From Rapana venosa (lineage: Eukaryota; Mollusca; Gastropoda; Neogastropoda; Muricidae), in assembly GCA_028751875.1 (NCBI GenBank), contig CM054156.1:53617809-53681808 (forward strand): 64,000 nt of DNA. Direction: 5' to 3'. Made by a program: the position numbers and the translations under genes. Positions 46,557 to 56,059 of this stretch are shown here, in pieces (position 1 is the first letter of the stretch; the number at the start of each line of letters is the position of its first letter). A model generated the notes under the pieces. That model saw only the letters and a list, made by a program, of their open reading frames with translations, was not told the origin of the DNA and ran no database searches.

Positions 46557-46996
46557 GATACTGCTGCTGCTGCTACTACTATTGCTGCTGCCTCTGCTGC
46601 TGCTACTACTGCTGCTGCTCCTACTACTATTGCTGCTGGCGCTACTACTACTGCTACTGGTACTGCTGCTGCTACTACTTCTGCTGCTGCTACCACTACT
46701 ACTACTGCTACTGCTACTACTGCTACTTCTTCTGCTACTGCTACTTCTACTAGTACTACTACTACAACTGGTGGTGGTGCTGCTGATACCACTGCTGCTA
46801 CTGCTGCTGTTACTACTACTACTGCTGCTGTTACTACTACTACTGCTGCTGCTGTTACTACTACTACTGCTGCTGTTACTACTACTACTGCTGCTGCTAC
46901 TATTAATGCTGACGCTGCTACTACTAGGGCTACTACTACTGGTGATGGTGGTAGTGCTGCTACTTCTACTACTACTACTTATAATAATAATAATAA

Positions 46997-47040
<44 letters not shown>

Positions 47041-47062
47041 TGATGATGATGATGATGATAAA
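46478..47062. repeat. Long trinucleotide array (CTA/CTG, then AAT, then GAT)
   Basis: About 500 bp of CTA and CTG triplets in mixed order, with rare CTT, is followed at 46980 by AAT repeats and at 47037 by GAT repeats. Register is kept throughout, so every frame is open on both strands and gives poly-Thr/Ala, poly-Leu or poly-Val/Ala. It ends about 130 bp before the F-box exon. Confidence 0.96.
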
Positions 47063-47191
47063 AGCAGTGGCAGTAGTAGAAATAGTAGTGTTCTTGTTGC
47101 TGTACTTATGACAGTTAATGTTTCCATTATTTTGTGTTGGATGTTGCAAACCCACTGTCAGTGGATGATAATCGTGTGGCGTGTCTTACAG

Positions 47192-47276
47192 CAATGACCC
47201 CATGAGGCTGCCAGCTGTCATGGTGGGCATGATTCTGGAAAATCTGGACCCCTGCCCCTTACTGAACGGCCGACTG
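47192..47276 (+). CDS. Exon with first half of an F-box domain
   Basis: An acceptor (GTGTCTTACAG) and a donor (GTGAGT) bound 85 bp. In the frame that fits the next exon it reads MRLPAVMVGMILENLDPCPL and then LNGRL. The LP-x(n)-ILE-x-LD pattern is the N-terminal half of an F-box, the roughly 45-residue domain that binds SKP1 in SCF ubiquitin ligases. The exon ends on a codon boundary, and the next exon at 50610 begins VCRGWKEEI, which supplies the conserved Cys/Trp half. The upstream start exon is not identified, and the Met codon within this exon could itself be the start. Sure of the F-box pattern, unsure of the gene name. Confidence 0.7.
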
Positions 47277-47479
47277 GTGAGTACACTGATGTCGCTGTGG
47301 ATAGGCAATGGGGAAACTGTTAGGGAGGGCCGGGGGAGGGGGTAGGGAGGGAGGAAGGAGGGCACTTCCTGGCCAAGTGGCAAGTACAATGATGCCATTG
47401 TGAATTGCCCAAGTCATAAAAATGCTTACAGCGATGGACAAGACGATTGGAAATCTACAGTCTAGGATGGATGAACAAA

Positions 47480-48010
47480 ACAAGAAAATGCAAACGGAAA
47501 TGGCGATGTTCTGAAAGAAAACAAAGAGATGAAGGAAGTCGATGTAACAATCTGATCTTTCATGGAATTCCCCCCCCTCCCCCCAGGGGCAAAGAGAACT
47601 GTGGTCAGACTGTGAGGAGGCAGTGAAGGCGGTGCTGAAGGCCGTGATGGGCATGACAGAAGACGTGGAGACTGAACGCGCACATCGACTTCAGAGAGGA
47701 GGGCAGTCCCCGCGTCCCCTCATCGCCTGTTTCAGCAAGTTCAAGGACAGGGAACGCATCCTGGCTAACCGCAAGATCCTGAGGGGAAAAGAAGTCGTCC
47801 ATTCGTCAACGAGGACTTCACTCCTCGTGTGAGGGACCGGTACTGACAGCTGCTACCATTCCTGAAGAAAGCCAAGGCAGAAGAGAACAGGGCTTTGCTG
47901 CGCTGTGACAGCCTGGTCATGGAGGGAGAGATCCACGTCTAGGACACGGCCACCCAGGACCTGGGGCCCGACAGGGAGGGAGCTGAGGGTCAGGCCGACC
48001 CCCTCTTCAG
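47480..48010 (+). pseudogene. L1/Tx1-type LINE ORF1 fragment in an intron
   Basis: Pieces in three frames read NLIFHGIP, ETERAHRLQRGGQSPRPLIA, FSKFKDRERILANRK, VNEDFTPRVRDRY and FLKKAKAEENRALLRCDSLV. This is the RNA-binding ORF1 pattern found in L1/Tx1-group elements, which coats LINE RNA. Frameshifts sit at a C run near 47570 and at about 47795, with stops near 47850 and 47940. No RT of this group is present. The piece lies between the first two F-box exons. Confidence 0.65.
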
Positions 48011-48199
48011 GCAGCATGCAGGAAGGATGCTCCCTTCACACCTTCACTCAGCCACACTGAGGGCACTGAGGACAGGGTGACAGACAAGACGACAGATAAT
48101 AACTATGAAAACACAGGTTGCCAACGGCGCATTACAGGAACAGAATGTTGAAGATACAACAGAAAACAACATATCTACTGACCACAACATAATGACTGA

Positions 48200-48275
48200 C
48201 GAAACAATAATAATAATAATGTATGGAATTTATAAAGCGCTGAATCTTGTAAAGCAACAAATCAAACCGAAACGT
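48200..48275 (-). mobile_element. Shared SINE/L2 3' tail fragment
   Basis: A (AAT)n tract followed by ATGGAATTTATAAAGCGCTG and AATCTTGTAAAGCAACAAATC is the tail found on both the L2-like LINE and SINE family 1. The GTAAAGCAACAAATC variant is closer to the SINE at 52040-52075. Confidence 0.75.
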
Positions 48276-48756
48276 CACCAGACAGAATGATACCACACTT
48301 GAACTATTCTTCTGAACAGACTGAACAGAACTTGGCCCAGGCCAAAAGCTGTGTCAGGTTATTGATGTCAGCTAATTGCCAAGGCCTACATTAAAATGTT
48401 GTTATGTTTAAAATGTTGTGTTGAGATTGCCTTCAGCCATGACAAGCTCTCAACATAACAACCTGCACTCTCCTTTATAGGAGAAAAAATCCTCTGAAGA
48501 CGGAGTATGGCTGCCTATGTGGCGAGGTACTTGAAAATAGCCCGTACACGCAAACTTCTCGCCCGGTGTACTTCCTATCTCACTGTGATTCCCAGGTGGG
48601 ATGAGTGAGTCAGAGTGCATGTTCTGGGTGACCCCCAGGGTGTAAAGCTGGGGAACGCACAACAACAACAACAACTGAACAGAACAATATGACAAATGAT
48701 GAGTCAAACTACACACAAACAACCAGAATTTTGAATGTGAAAACCCTGAGTGTGTT

Positions 48757-49165
48757 TGAGATATGACCTGGAACATTCAAGGACTTGTTAACAAACTGAA
48801 AAGGATCTCATGGAAATCTCTCTGTGCAAGATTTAAAGTGTTTGTATTTGCAGAGGAGAAAATGTATTTGCAGAGATTTTCTCCTGCAAACAAAGTGACA
48901 TTGAACAAGCGTTTTCGGATTACACAGTGTTTTCTTCTCATCAAACACAGAGACAGAAAATTGGGGTAGTGGTTCGTGTTCACAAAAGTATAGCATCATG
49001 TGTGTCTCGGTTACTAACTCCAGCTGAGGATGTTGTTTTCCTGAAGTTAGGTAAGTCCCTTTTCAATTTTTCATGTGATATTCTTGCTGGGTTTGCTTAC
49101 GTCGCCCCTGAACAATCTGTTGTTTATAGCGAAGACAATCTTGATGGTATCGATACACTGGAAAA
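48757..49165 (+). pseudogene. LINE APE-type endonuclease N-terminal fragment
   Basis: Frames at 48763 and 48927 read MTWNIQGLVNKLK, a SSHQTQRQKIGVVVRVHK stretch and YVAPEQSVVYSEDN. This is the order of the first third of an apurinic-type LINE endonuclease (N-x-x-GL near the start, R-K-x-G-V-x-V, Y-x-x-P). The family is not one of those with RT in this window. It is frameshifted near 48900 and ends before the GD-x-N box. Confidence 0.6.
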
Positions 49166-49835
49166 CTCTATGACTCAAATCATGCAACTTTACCCTATTG
49201 TGAGGGATCTGCCATTGAAGATTTTTGTCATTTTTTGCTCATATGCCCAAAATATGCAGCTTTGCATTAACGTTATATCCTCCTTCATTATCACAGGTTT
49301 CCATCATGCTTTAAGGTTCAGCTGCTGTGTTCAAATCCCTCTGAGAAAGATATTGTGAACCTGGCAGTTTATGTAATGGAATGTCTAAAGATCAGAAACG
49401 TGAAGCTCTTTGGGTGATTGCATCAAAGACCGCGTGCTTAGCCTACTGTATTATATCACCTCGCCTGCTCCATGGTTGCTTTTTGATATTCTGTGTTCAT
49501 ATGGGTCTTATGGCCTGCAAAATACTGAATAAATATGATTAACATACGCACTTACACAAACACACACACACAAACTCACGCACGCACACACACACAGAGT
49601 TTATCTGTATTCATTGAAAACTGGAGATTTGAACGAGTTATTAGTTTATTGCCCAACTAAGCGAGCAGTCAAGTGACACACGACCTTCCAAGAACAAGAG
49701 GAGGTAATAAGACAAGACTGCTGTTGTCTGCTGAGCGCTAATGACAGCTGTTTGGTAGAGGAGGTGGCGCCATTCTTCAAATACAGGCCCCTTCATTCAG
49801 AGGCTGAGGTTTCCTTGCCTCCACCCAGTAGCCCC
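49166..49835. other. Unassigned intronic sequence
   Basis: A short CA tract lies at about 49555-49600. I see no exon. Confidence 0.45.
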
Positions 49836-50245
49836 GTGATCGGGGGTCTGGAGGTCACGCGCCTGCCTAGAAAGCCCAAAGTCCGGGTCGGATGCGTGCG
49901 GTGGTTTGATCCCCGTTTGGGCCAAAAGCTCCCCTCCCCAATCCATTAGACCATGAGTGGTGGTCAGGGTGCTAGTCCTTCGGATGAGATGGTAAACCGA
50001 GGTCCCGTGTGTTACACATAGCTATTTAGCGCACGTAAAAGAACATACGGCAACAAGAGAGTTGTCCCTGGCAAAATTCTTTAAAAGAAAGGCCACTCTG
50101 AGAGGAAAACAAGTACACATGAAGACAGGAAAAGAAAAAAAAGTAGTGGGTGGCGCTGCTCTTGAGGCGACGTGCTCTCCCCGGGGAGAGCAGCCCGAAT
50201 TTCACGCAGAGAAATCTTCCGTGACTTAAAGTGGTATAAAAAAAT
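49836..50245 (+). mobile_element. tRNA-derived SINE, family 1
   Basis: The head (GGGGGTCTGGAGGTCACGCG and GGTTTGATCCCC) is followed by the central domain (CCATTAGACCATGAGTGGTG, GTCCCGTGTGTTACAC, GGCAACAAGAGAGTTGTCCC). After it comes the GGGGAGAGCAGCCCGAATTT block and GTGACTTAAAG. The L2-like tail seen in the 51.6 kb copy is missing here. Confidence 0.9.
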
Positions 50246-50609
50246 TAAAGAAAGAAAAGGTTATGGGACGCCTTTACCTTTAAGTCTATACTGGAAAACT
50301 TGTCTGCTTTTAAGGACACCCGCAGAGGAGTGGTGGTTTTTTGAGTTGTTTTTTTTAAAGAAAGGTTCATTGTCCTACAGTCCCTTTTCAGTGGTGAAGA
50401 GTTCTGCAAGTGTTCACGTGTCCATACCTCACTGATGGCTGCCGGGATATGGCCTAGTTTGTTTATAACCCGTGTATTTGATATAGGGGATGGGCTAAGT
50501 CAAACTAGCAGTCGACGTGTGTTCTGTAAATATCGTGAAGGAATGAGAGAGCAGGGTCATACTCACAGACACAGACAGAGGCACTGAGTCATGCTGGTAC
50601 TATGTGCAG

Positions 50610-50940
50610 GTGTGCCGTGGGTGGAAGGAAGAAATCTCCACCAGGAAGCGATTATGGAGAAGGCGTTGTCAGCGGTCCATCCTTCACGATGACATGACGC
50701 TGCCTTCAGACACTGACTTCTTCCAGCTCTACCTGACCAGCAGACGTGTGCAGCGGCAGATGACCTCAGGAGAATGGTGGGAGGTGATTGATCGCAACAG
50801 TACAGGGTCACAGAAGGAAGTCTTCGAGAAAATACTGAGGAAACAAGTTCAAATTAACGAGTTTCGGTGGTTATTACGTCAAATCACACCTGACATCGTG
50901 AAAGTATTTGATCTGTCACAAGGGAAAATCTGCGTTATTC
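50610..50940 (+). CDS. Exon with second half of the F-box and downstream region
   Basis: The acceptor (TACTATGTGCAG) and donor (GTAAGTAT) are both good. The 331-bp exon begins in frame with VCRGWKEEISTRKRLWRRR, the C-terminal F-box half with the conserved Cys-Arg-x-Trp. It continues SDTDFFQLYLTSRRVQRQM and ends FDLSQGKICVI plus one base. Phase 1 at its end fits the 54158 exon. In SCF ligases the F-box contacts SKP1 and the rest of the protein selects the substrate. The post-F-box region (QMTSGEWWEVIDR and so on) matches no family I can name. Confidence 0.72.
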
Positions 50941-50959
50941 GTAAGTATAATCACTTACC

Positions 50960-50961
<2 letters not shown>

Positions 50962-51015
<54 letters not shown>

Positions 51016-51025
51016 GAGAGAGAGC
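50962..51025. repeat. (GA)n microsatellite
   Basis: GA repeats that start about 20 bp after the exon donor. Confidence 0.95.
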
Positions 51026-51429
51026 TAACACTGAACACTGAACAAGTTTAATGTACGTCAGCCCTGCGCAGGATGAAATCAGAGTTTTTCTCTTTAATCA
51101 AATGAATGAATGAAGAATAGACCTAGATTAGTAGTAAATGGAAGATGTCTGATATCATTGTAGTCTGGGCAAACAAATTGTTGCGTTAATTAAAATCTCA
51201 TTCCTTTACTCTGTGTAATGAAACACTCTAGCAAAAATGTTAGCTGCATCTTCGGCTTCAGCTTTTACACAATGGGCATGGTTAATTTTGTCTTGGGTAT
51301 TTTCACTATAGCTGTATTGGTGGCGAAACGGTCAGTCTTGTCTGTGTAAGAGGTACCCCAAAACATTGATTCAATAAATTCAGTACACTTCTCTATCTTT
51401 CTTTCAAAAAATATGTCAAACGATCTGTT
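51026..51429. other. Unassigned intronic sequence
   Basis: AT-rich, with no exon or repeat recognised. Confidence 0.5.
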
Positions 51430-51490
51430 AATGTTTCACATAAGCACATGAGTGCTTATTCCATTATCCCTGAAATACAAGAATAAAGAA
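51430..51490 (+). mobile_element. SINE family 3, 3' end fragment
   Basis: The AAGCACATGAGTGCTTATTC and CATTATCCCTGAAATACAAG blocks match the family-3 3' end. Confidence 0.75.
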
Positions 51491-51614
51491 AAAAGACCTA
51501 ATTCTAAATTTTAAAGACCTGATTCTAATGGTAGATTTTTTATTCTGATGGATGGAGAAAAAAAAAGAGATAAAAAATATCTCTCACAGTCTCTTTCTGA
51601 CCCATACCATTCTG

Positions 51615-51756
51615 GGTATGGATCGGTGGTCTAGAGGTAACGCGCCTGTCTAGAAAGCGAAACAGTCCGGGTCTGAAGTGTGCGGCGGTTCGTACCCCGT
51701 TTGGACCGGAAATTTTTCCCCCATCCATTAGACCATGAGTGGTGGTCTGGGCGCTA

Positions 51757-51787
<31 letters not shown>

Positions 51788-52095
51788 CGTGTGTTACACG
51801 TAATTATTTAGCGCACGTAAAAAAACCCCACGGCAACAAGAGAGTTGTCCCTGGCAAAATTCTTATAAAAAAGCCACTCTGATAGGGAAACAAATACAGC
51901 TGCAAAAAAAAAAAAAAGGGTGAAAGGGTGGCGCAGCGCTAAGTGGCGACGCGTTCTCCCGCTCTCCCCGGGGAGAGCAGCCCAAATTTCACGGAGAGAA
52001 ATCTGCCGTGACTTAAAGTAAAATCTGAGCGCTTTGATTTGTTGCTTTACAAGATTCAGCGCTATATAAATTCCATACATTATTATTATTATTAT
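51615..52095 (+). mobile_element. tRNA-derived SINE, family 1, complete with L2-like tail
   Basis: It starts with a tRNA-like head (A-box-like TGGTCTAGAGGTAACGCG, B-box-like GGTTCGTACCCC), then the central domain with GTCCCGTGTGTTACACG and GGCAACAAGAGAGTTGTCCC, then GGGGAGAGCAGCCCAAATTT. From 52025 it carries GAGCGCTTTGATTTGTTGC, ACAAGATTCAGCGCTATATA and AATTCCATACATT followed by (ATT)n, the same tail as the L2-like LINEs. Known biology: SINEs borrow a partner LINE's 3' tail to be recognised by its RT. Confidence 0.93.
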
Positions 52096-52149
52096 TCTTG
52101 GATTTACAACGAATCAGTTAGTTGCTGCCTAAATACTCAAAGGAAAAAA

Positions 52150-52305
52150 GCTTAAGGTGTCCCATAACCTATAAGGTCGTAGGGGATTGAGGTGTCAGAG
52201 ACCTCACTTCTCTAGAGGCCAACAGATTGAGGGCGGTGCCCATCTCCTCTCCGCCGCTGCTTTACCTTCCCTGACCCTAGAGAGGCAGGTACTCATTTAC
52301 TGCTG
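52150..52305 (-). mobile_element. SINE-like repeat family 2, partial
   Basis: ATAACCTATAAGGTCGTAGG, GACCTCACTTCTCTAGAGG and TTTACCTTCCCTGACCCTAG match 3150-3280 in order. The tRNA-like part is absent. Confidence 0.8.
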
Positions 52306-52339
52306 AAAAGTCCTTGCATAATCAACACCTTGCTTTAAC

Positions 52340-52425
52340 TGCAGAGAGAGACAGAGAGAGACAGAGACAGAGAGAGACAGAGAGAGACAGAGAGACAGAG
52401 AGACAGAGAGAGACAGAGAGTGTGT
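52340..52425. repeat. (GA)n/(CAGAGA)n microsatellite
   Basis: GAGACAGA-type repeats. Confidence 0.95.
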
Positions 52426-52499
52426 GTCTGTCTATCAGTGTATTTGTCTATCTGTCTGTCTCTCCAGACGAAACTTTTATTAGCAGATTCAACAAGCAA

Positions 52500-53360
52500 T
52501 CTTCAGAAAGCTCCTAAAACATTGGATAGATAATGCCATGAGTGGACATGGGATATTAACGTTGACAAAAAATAAATTATGATAACTACCAACAGAAACC
52601 AGAGAGTGTGATTCAGATTTGGAAACAGATCTATCAGCATTGTTGTATCTTACACAAAATACCCACGGAAAACTTTGATTCTAATGGTACATTTTTTAAT
52701 CTGATGGATGGAGAAAAATTATGAACAGAAACAGGATGTGACTGTGGTTAGTACTCACAGACTTTTGTAAACAAAGACATTACATCATGTTTTAATGTCA
52801 TTGACTCTAGAGGATGATTTCTAAAAGTCATGGATATATATGTAACAAAATAATGCGTATTTAATCATAACCACACAAAGATGTTTTAAAAAGAGAAAAC
52901 TATATGAGTTGCTATGTAACAACAGGAGTTCATATCTAGATTGAGGTGCAATAGTCCCAGGATTTCATAATCTAGATTAAGGGGTATAATCAGTTATTGA
53001 CATTGCTCGCAAAAACCGTTTTTTTTTAGCAGACATGACTGAGTAGTACTATTTGGATTTCTTTCAAAATTGAAAATCGAAAGATTTCTGAAATATCCAC
53101 AAATGGCTTAATTCATGAATATCTGCACCCAAGATCAATGTCTATATTCCTTGTTCCTTGTATGCTCTAACAAACAGACGTTATATACAAAAAAATTATA
53201 AGCAAATCTAGAGTTGGATGTAAAGTTGTCTAAAACTGAGGAAAGGCCAACTACACATATTTATGCAAATTAGAAAGGTTGCAGGTGAAATTGTTTCTGA
53301 AGTCCTCCATGTGTTGCACTAGGGGTTTCAGGTGAACAGCATCTTGAATCTGGAGCCTTG
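52500..53360. other. Unassigned intronic sequence
   Basis: AT-rich and without recognisable exons or repeats. A near-duplicate pair (ATCTAGATTGAGGTGCAATA near 52935 and a related TCTAGATTAAGGGGTATAAT near 52972) is the only internal structure seen. Confidence 0.45.
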
Positions 53361-53364
53361 ACTA

Positions 53365-53474
53365 TTGACGTGTGTGTGTGTGGGGGGATGCATGCGTGCG
53401 CGCGCGTGTGTGTGTGCGCAAGAGTGCGTGGGCACGTATGTGTGAGTGCTTGCGTGTGTGTGTGCGCAGTGCAC

Positions 53475-53512
<38 letters not shown>

Positions 53513-53535
53513 GCGTGCGTGTGTGTCTTATTTAT
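53365..53535. repeat. (GT)n/(GC)n microsatellite
   Basis: A long GT tract with GC interruptions. Confidence 0.95.
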
Positions 53536-53544
53536 TTAATTTAA

Positions 53545-53887
53545 TTATTTTACTCTTTTATATCGAGGATAATAGAATAAGCATTTATGTGTTGTTGTTT
53601 TTTGTTACATCTAGTCCTCATGTGTATGTGGTTTTGTAAATTGTCATCTGTTCCCACCGACACACAATGGCCTACTCTTACGAAAAGCGGAACAGGATTT
53701 TAACGTGTGCGCAAGATGTTATGCGTGCGTTCGCACACGGGGCCTCGGTTTATAGTCTCATCCGAAGGACTTTTGGGGAGATTGCAGTCTGCACTGATGT
53801 TAACTCCAGAGGAAAATATCCCCTTGAACGGGAATCGAACCCGGGTTGTCAGATTGCGAGTGCAATGTTCTAACCACTAGATTATCC

Positions 53888-53893
<6 letters not shown>
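53545..53893 (-). mobile_element. tRNA-derived SINE, family 3, full length
   Basis: On the minus strand the head has ATCTAGTGGTTAGAACATTG (A box region) and GGGTTCGATTCCCG (B box). The body then runs through ACATCTTGCGCACACG and AGGCCATTGTGTG to the 3' end CATTATCCTCGATATAAAAG-like sequence. It is the best copy of family 3 here and serves as reference for the other seven fragments. Microsatellites flank it on both sides. Confidence 0.92.
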
Positions 53894-53936
<43 letters not shown>

Positions 53937-53982
53937 AGTGCGCGCGCGCGCCTGTGTGTGTGTGTGTGTGTGTGTGAGGTGT
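53893..53982. repeat. (GT)n/(GC)n microsatellite
   Basis: GT repeats with a short GCGCGC stretch. Confidence 0.95.
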
Positions 53983-54157
53983 CTAATTTGCATTGTTGCT
54001 AGCAGAAAGCCTTTTGACTAATTTTCTCCTTCACTACAACGTTTTAGTTGGTAACCCTGTTATGCACAACAAGACAGTGATTTATATTTAGAACCACCAT
54101 TAGTTATGTGATAAAGAGTAACAACAACAACAACAAATATTTATGTTTGTATGATGA

Positions 54158-54591
54158 CAGAGACAGACCTTGGTGACCTGATTGCCCTTGACAAGGAAAC
54201 TGAAGAGGAACTGTGGAGGATAAATGGATGTGGGGCCGATCATGTGGTACAATTTGGGGATTCCATCTTCTGTACCACGCACACAGGAAACATCAAAACA
54301 TACTCTTTGGCCGGGAAATTGCAGCATGAAAGTCAGATGGATAGTAAACTTACAGGCATAGTAACTGTGGCTGTTGTTCCAGAGTCTTCTCTCCTGTTCA
54401 TATGGTCTAAAAATGACCAGATGTTGTTGGTCAACAGCCAGATGGAGATCGTCCCTCTAAGCTTTCCTCCCCCAAAGCTCTCAGATGCTGATGCTGATGC
54501 TGGAAACATGGTGACTGTCGACTTTCTGGGCCAGCAGAGCGTAGGTCTGAGTGCTGGTCAACACGCCATAGCCCTTCAGAGGGAATTCTCG
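54158..54591 (+). CDS. Exon with propeller-like repeats, F-box gene
   Basis: The acceptor (GTATGATGACAG) is weak and the donor (GTATGTTT) is good. Phase 1 of the previous exon plus the two bases AG restores the frame. The 434-bp exon reads TDLGDLIALDKETEEELWRI, CGADHVVQFGDSIFCTT, GNIKTYSLAGKLQHES, ESSLLFIWSKNDQMLLVNSQ and DFLGQQSVGLSAGQHAIALQ. Alternating short beta-strand-like stretches with D-x-x-TGEELW-like turns suggest a WD/PQQ-type beta-propeller, the usual substrate-binding partner of an F-box. This fold call is an inference. An alternative acceptor six bases further in also keeps the frame. Confidence 0.65.
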
Positions 54592-54865
54592 GTATGTTTG
54601 TTTATTGTGACTGAAAGTGGAGCAGTTCTGGACCACATCACGGTAAAATTCCATATGTGTTTTGACTGGTCTCTTATTTTTCACCCGAAAGGCTACCCAC
54701 AGGCTGGTTTTGAACAAGAAGGGTTTCTTTACATGTAGTGTGAAGTGCAGTCCGGCAGAATCCTTCTACAGCCTGTGAAGACGCCCGAACGCAGTTTCCT
54801 CCTTGCCCTGAAGAGCTGAATGCAGGGGGAAAAAAGTCCTGCTGCCTTGACGCACTTCTCATCAG

Positions 54866-54917
54866 GTGTACCGGATGGATGATGGAACGTGGCAGCTGAA
54901 TTGCCTGCTCTTCACTG
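54866..54917 (+). CDS. Possible 52-bp exon of the F-box gene
   Basis: A good acceptor (GCACTTCTCATCAG) and donor (GTAAGTCTC) bound 52 bp. Continuing in phase 0 from the previous exon, it reads VYRMDDGTWQLNCLLFT plus one base. The size is small and the peptide short, so the call rests on splice sites and phase. Later exons are not found before the sequence becomes unreliable. Confidence 0.45.
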
Positions 54918-55470
54918 GTAAGTCTCTTTTAAAGAGTGTTTTGTTACTTGAGAAACAAAGTGTTAACTGTGTTTCTTAATCTGACGTCTGTCATTACCTA
55001 TCTACCTACCTATCATCTGTTCAGATAGTTTGTTGGTGCTTGTACTTGACGGCCCAGGATGAGCACCACAGATTCACGTTTTAGGAATTTACCTGGAGAT
55101 AACATAGTGCTGACTCTGCTCCCGGACAAGACCTAGATGATACTATCTATAAGAACCGTTGTCCCAGTGCAGAGACATCTTGGTACCAGCAAGACATAAG
55201 GTGGGTTTTCTTGCTTATGTGAAACCAGATGGCGTGGGGAAGACAAGTTCCAGAAAAGGAGACCATACTAATTCCTGAACGTCATAAGATCTCTTTGTTC
55301 TTTTCCAATTATTTTTGATCAGATTCTTACAATTCTCTGCAGGCCATTCTTGTTTTTATCTCTAAGGTTATTGTACTAAGAAATGAAAGCAAAACTCAGA
55401 ACACTCTCTATTTAGGACTTGTAAAACAAGGAAAGAATCTTTTTGTCTACAAAAAATGAGTTCAGTTTCC
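54918..55470. other. Unassigned sequence after the last F-box exon
   Basis: No exon can be placed with confidence. Confidence 0.45.
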
Positions 55471-55930
55471 TCAGAAAATATACACGTTGTTGTCCGTTTT
55501 GACAATAGCGTCAGTGTTAACGTCCCAGTTTAACTTGTGGTCAAAAACAGTTCCCAGATTTTCTGAAGTCCATAGGCAGATCTTTAGTTTTAGAACATTT
55601 AGCTTCAGATAGGCCTCGTCACACCAGTGTACGAAATCAGTGAGGGCTGGACCGTGGTCTAAGACTGATCCGGATAAGAGAGATAACATATCACTGTCTG
55701 CGAAATTTATTAAGAAAAGAATTCTCATAGCTGCATCTGCAATCATCTGTGTATAGAATGTGCAGAAGGGGTGAGAGGACGCAACCCTGTGAAGAGCCAG
55801 TGCAGATGAATCTAAGCCAAGAAAAAATTTTGTTGGCAAAAACATGCTGTGGTCTGTTGGTTAAATATTCAATCAGCAAAGAACAAGTTGATTGTCTACG
55901 TCAAATTTTGAAATTATTTTGTTAAGCAGA
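55471..55930 (-). mobile_element. LINE-C reverse transcriptase fragment
   Basis: Minus-strand frames 55691-55879 and 55471-55845 read TGSSQGCVLSPLLHILYTDD, KFADSDMLSLLSGS, FVHWCDEAYLKLNVLKLK and LGTVFDHKLNWDVN. This is RT motif B to the thumb of a LINE related to CR1/Rex-type elements. A frameshift lies near 55740 and the catalytic FADD reads FADS. A second decayed piece is at 12248-12510. Confidence 0.8.
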
Positions 55931-56059
55931 ACGTGAAGCTGCATTGTATTGAAATAATTTAATCAGCGAACAAATTCGGCGGGTCATTTTCCAATTGGCA
56001 ACAACTTGTTCAAAATGTTTTTTTGGGCATTTTCGACACTACTTCGAGCCCTGTAGAAA

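Noticed and set aside
46467..47111. Open frames of 127-214 codons on both strands
   Set aside because: They are translations of in-register trinucleotide repeats (poly-Thr/Ala, poly-Leu, poly-Val/Ala) and carry no information about a protein.
53830..53893. tRNA gene
   Set aside because: A and B boxes are present, but the tRNA-like part continues into a 280-bp SINE body shared with other copies, so it is a SINE head. The same reasoning applies at 1590-1637, 3380-3425, 39795-39850, 49836, 51615 and 63660-63735.
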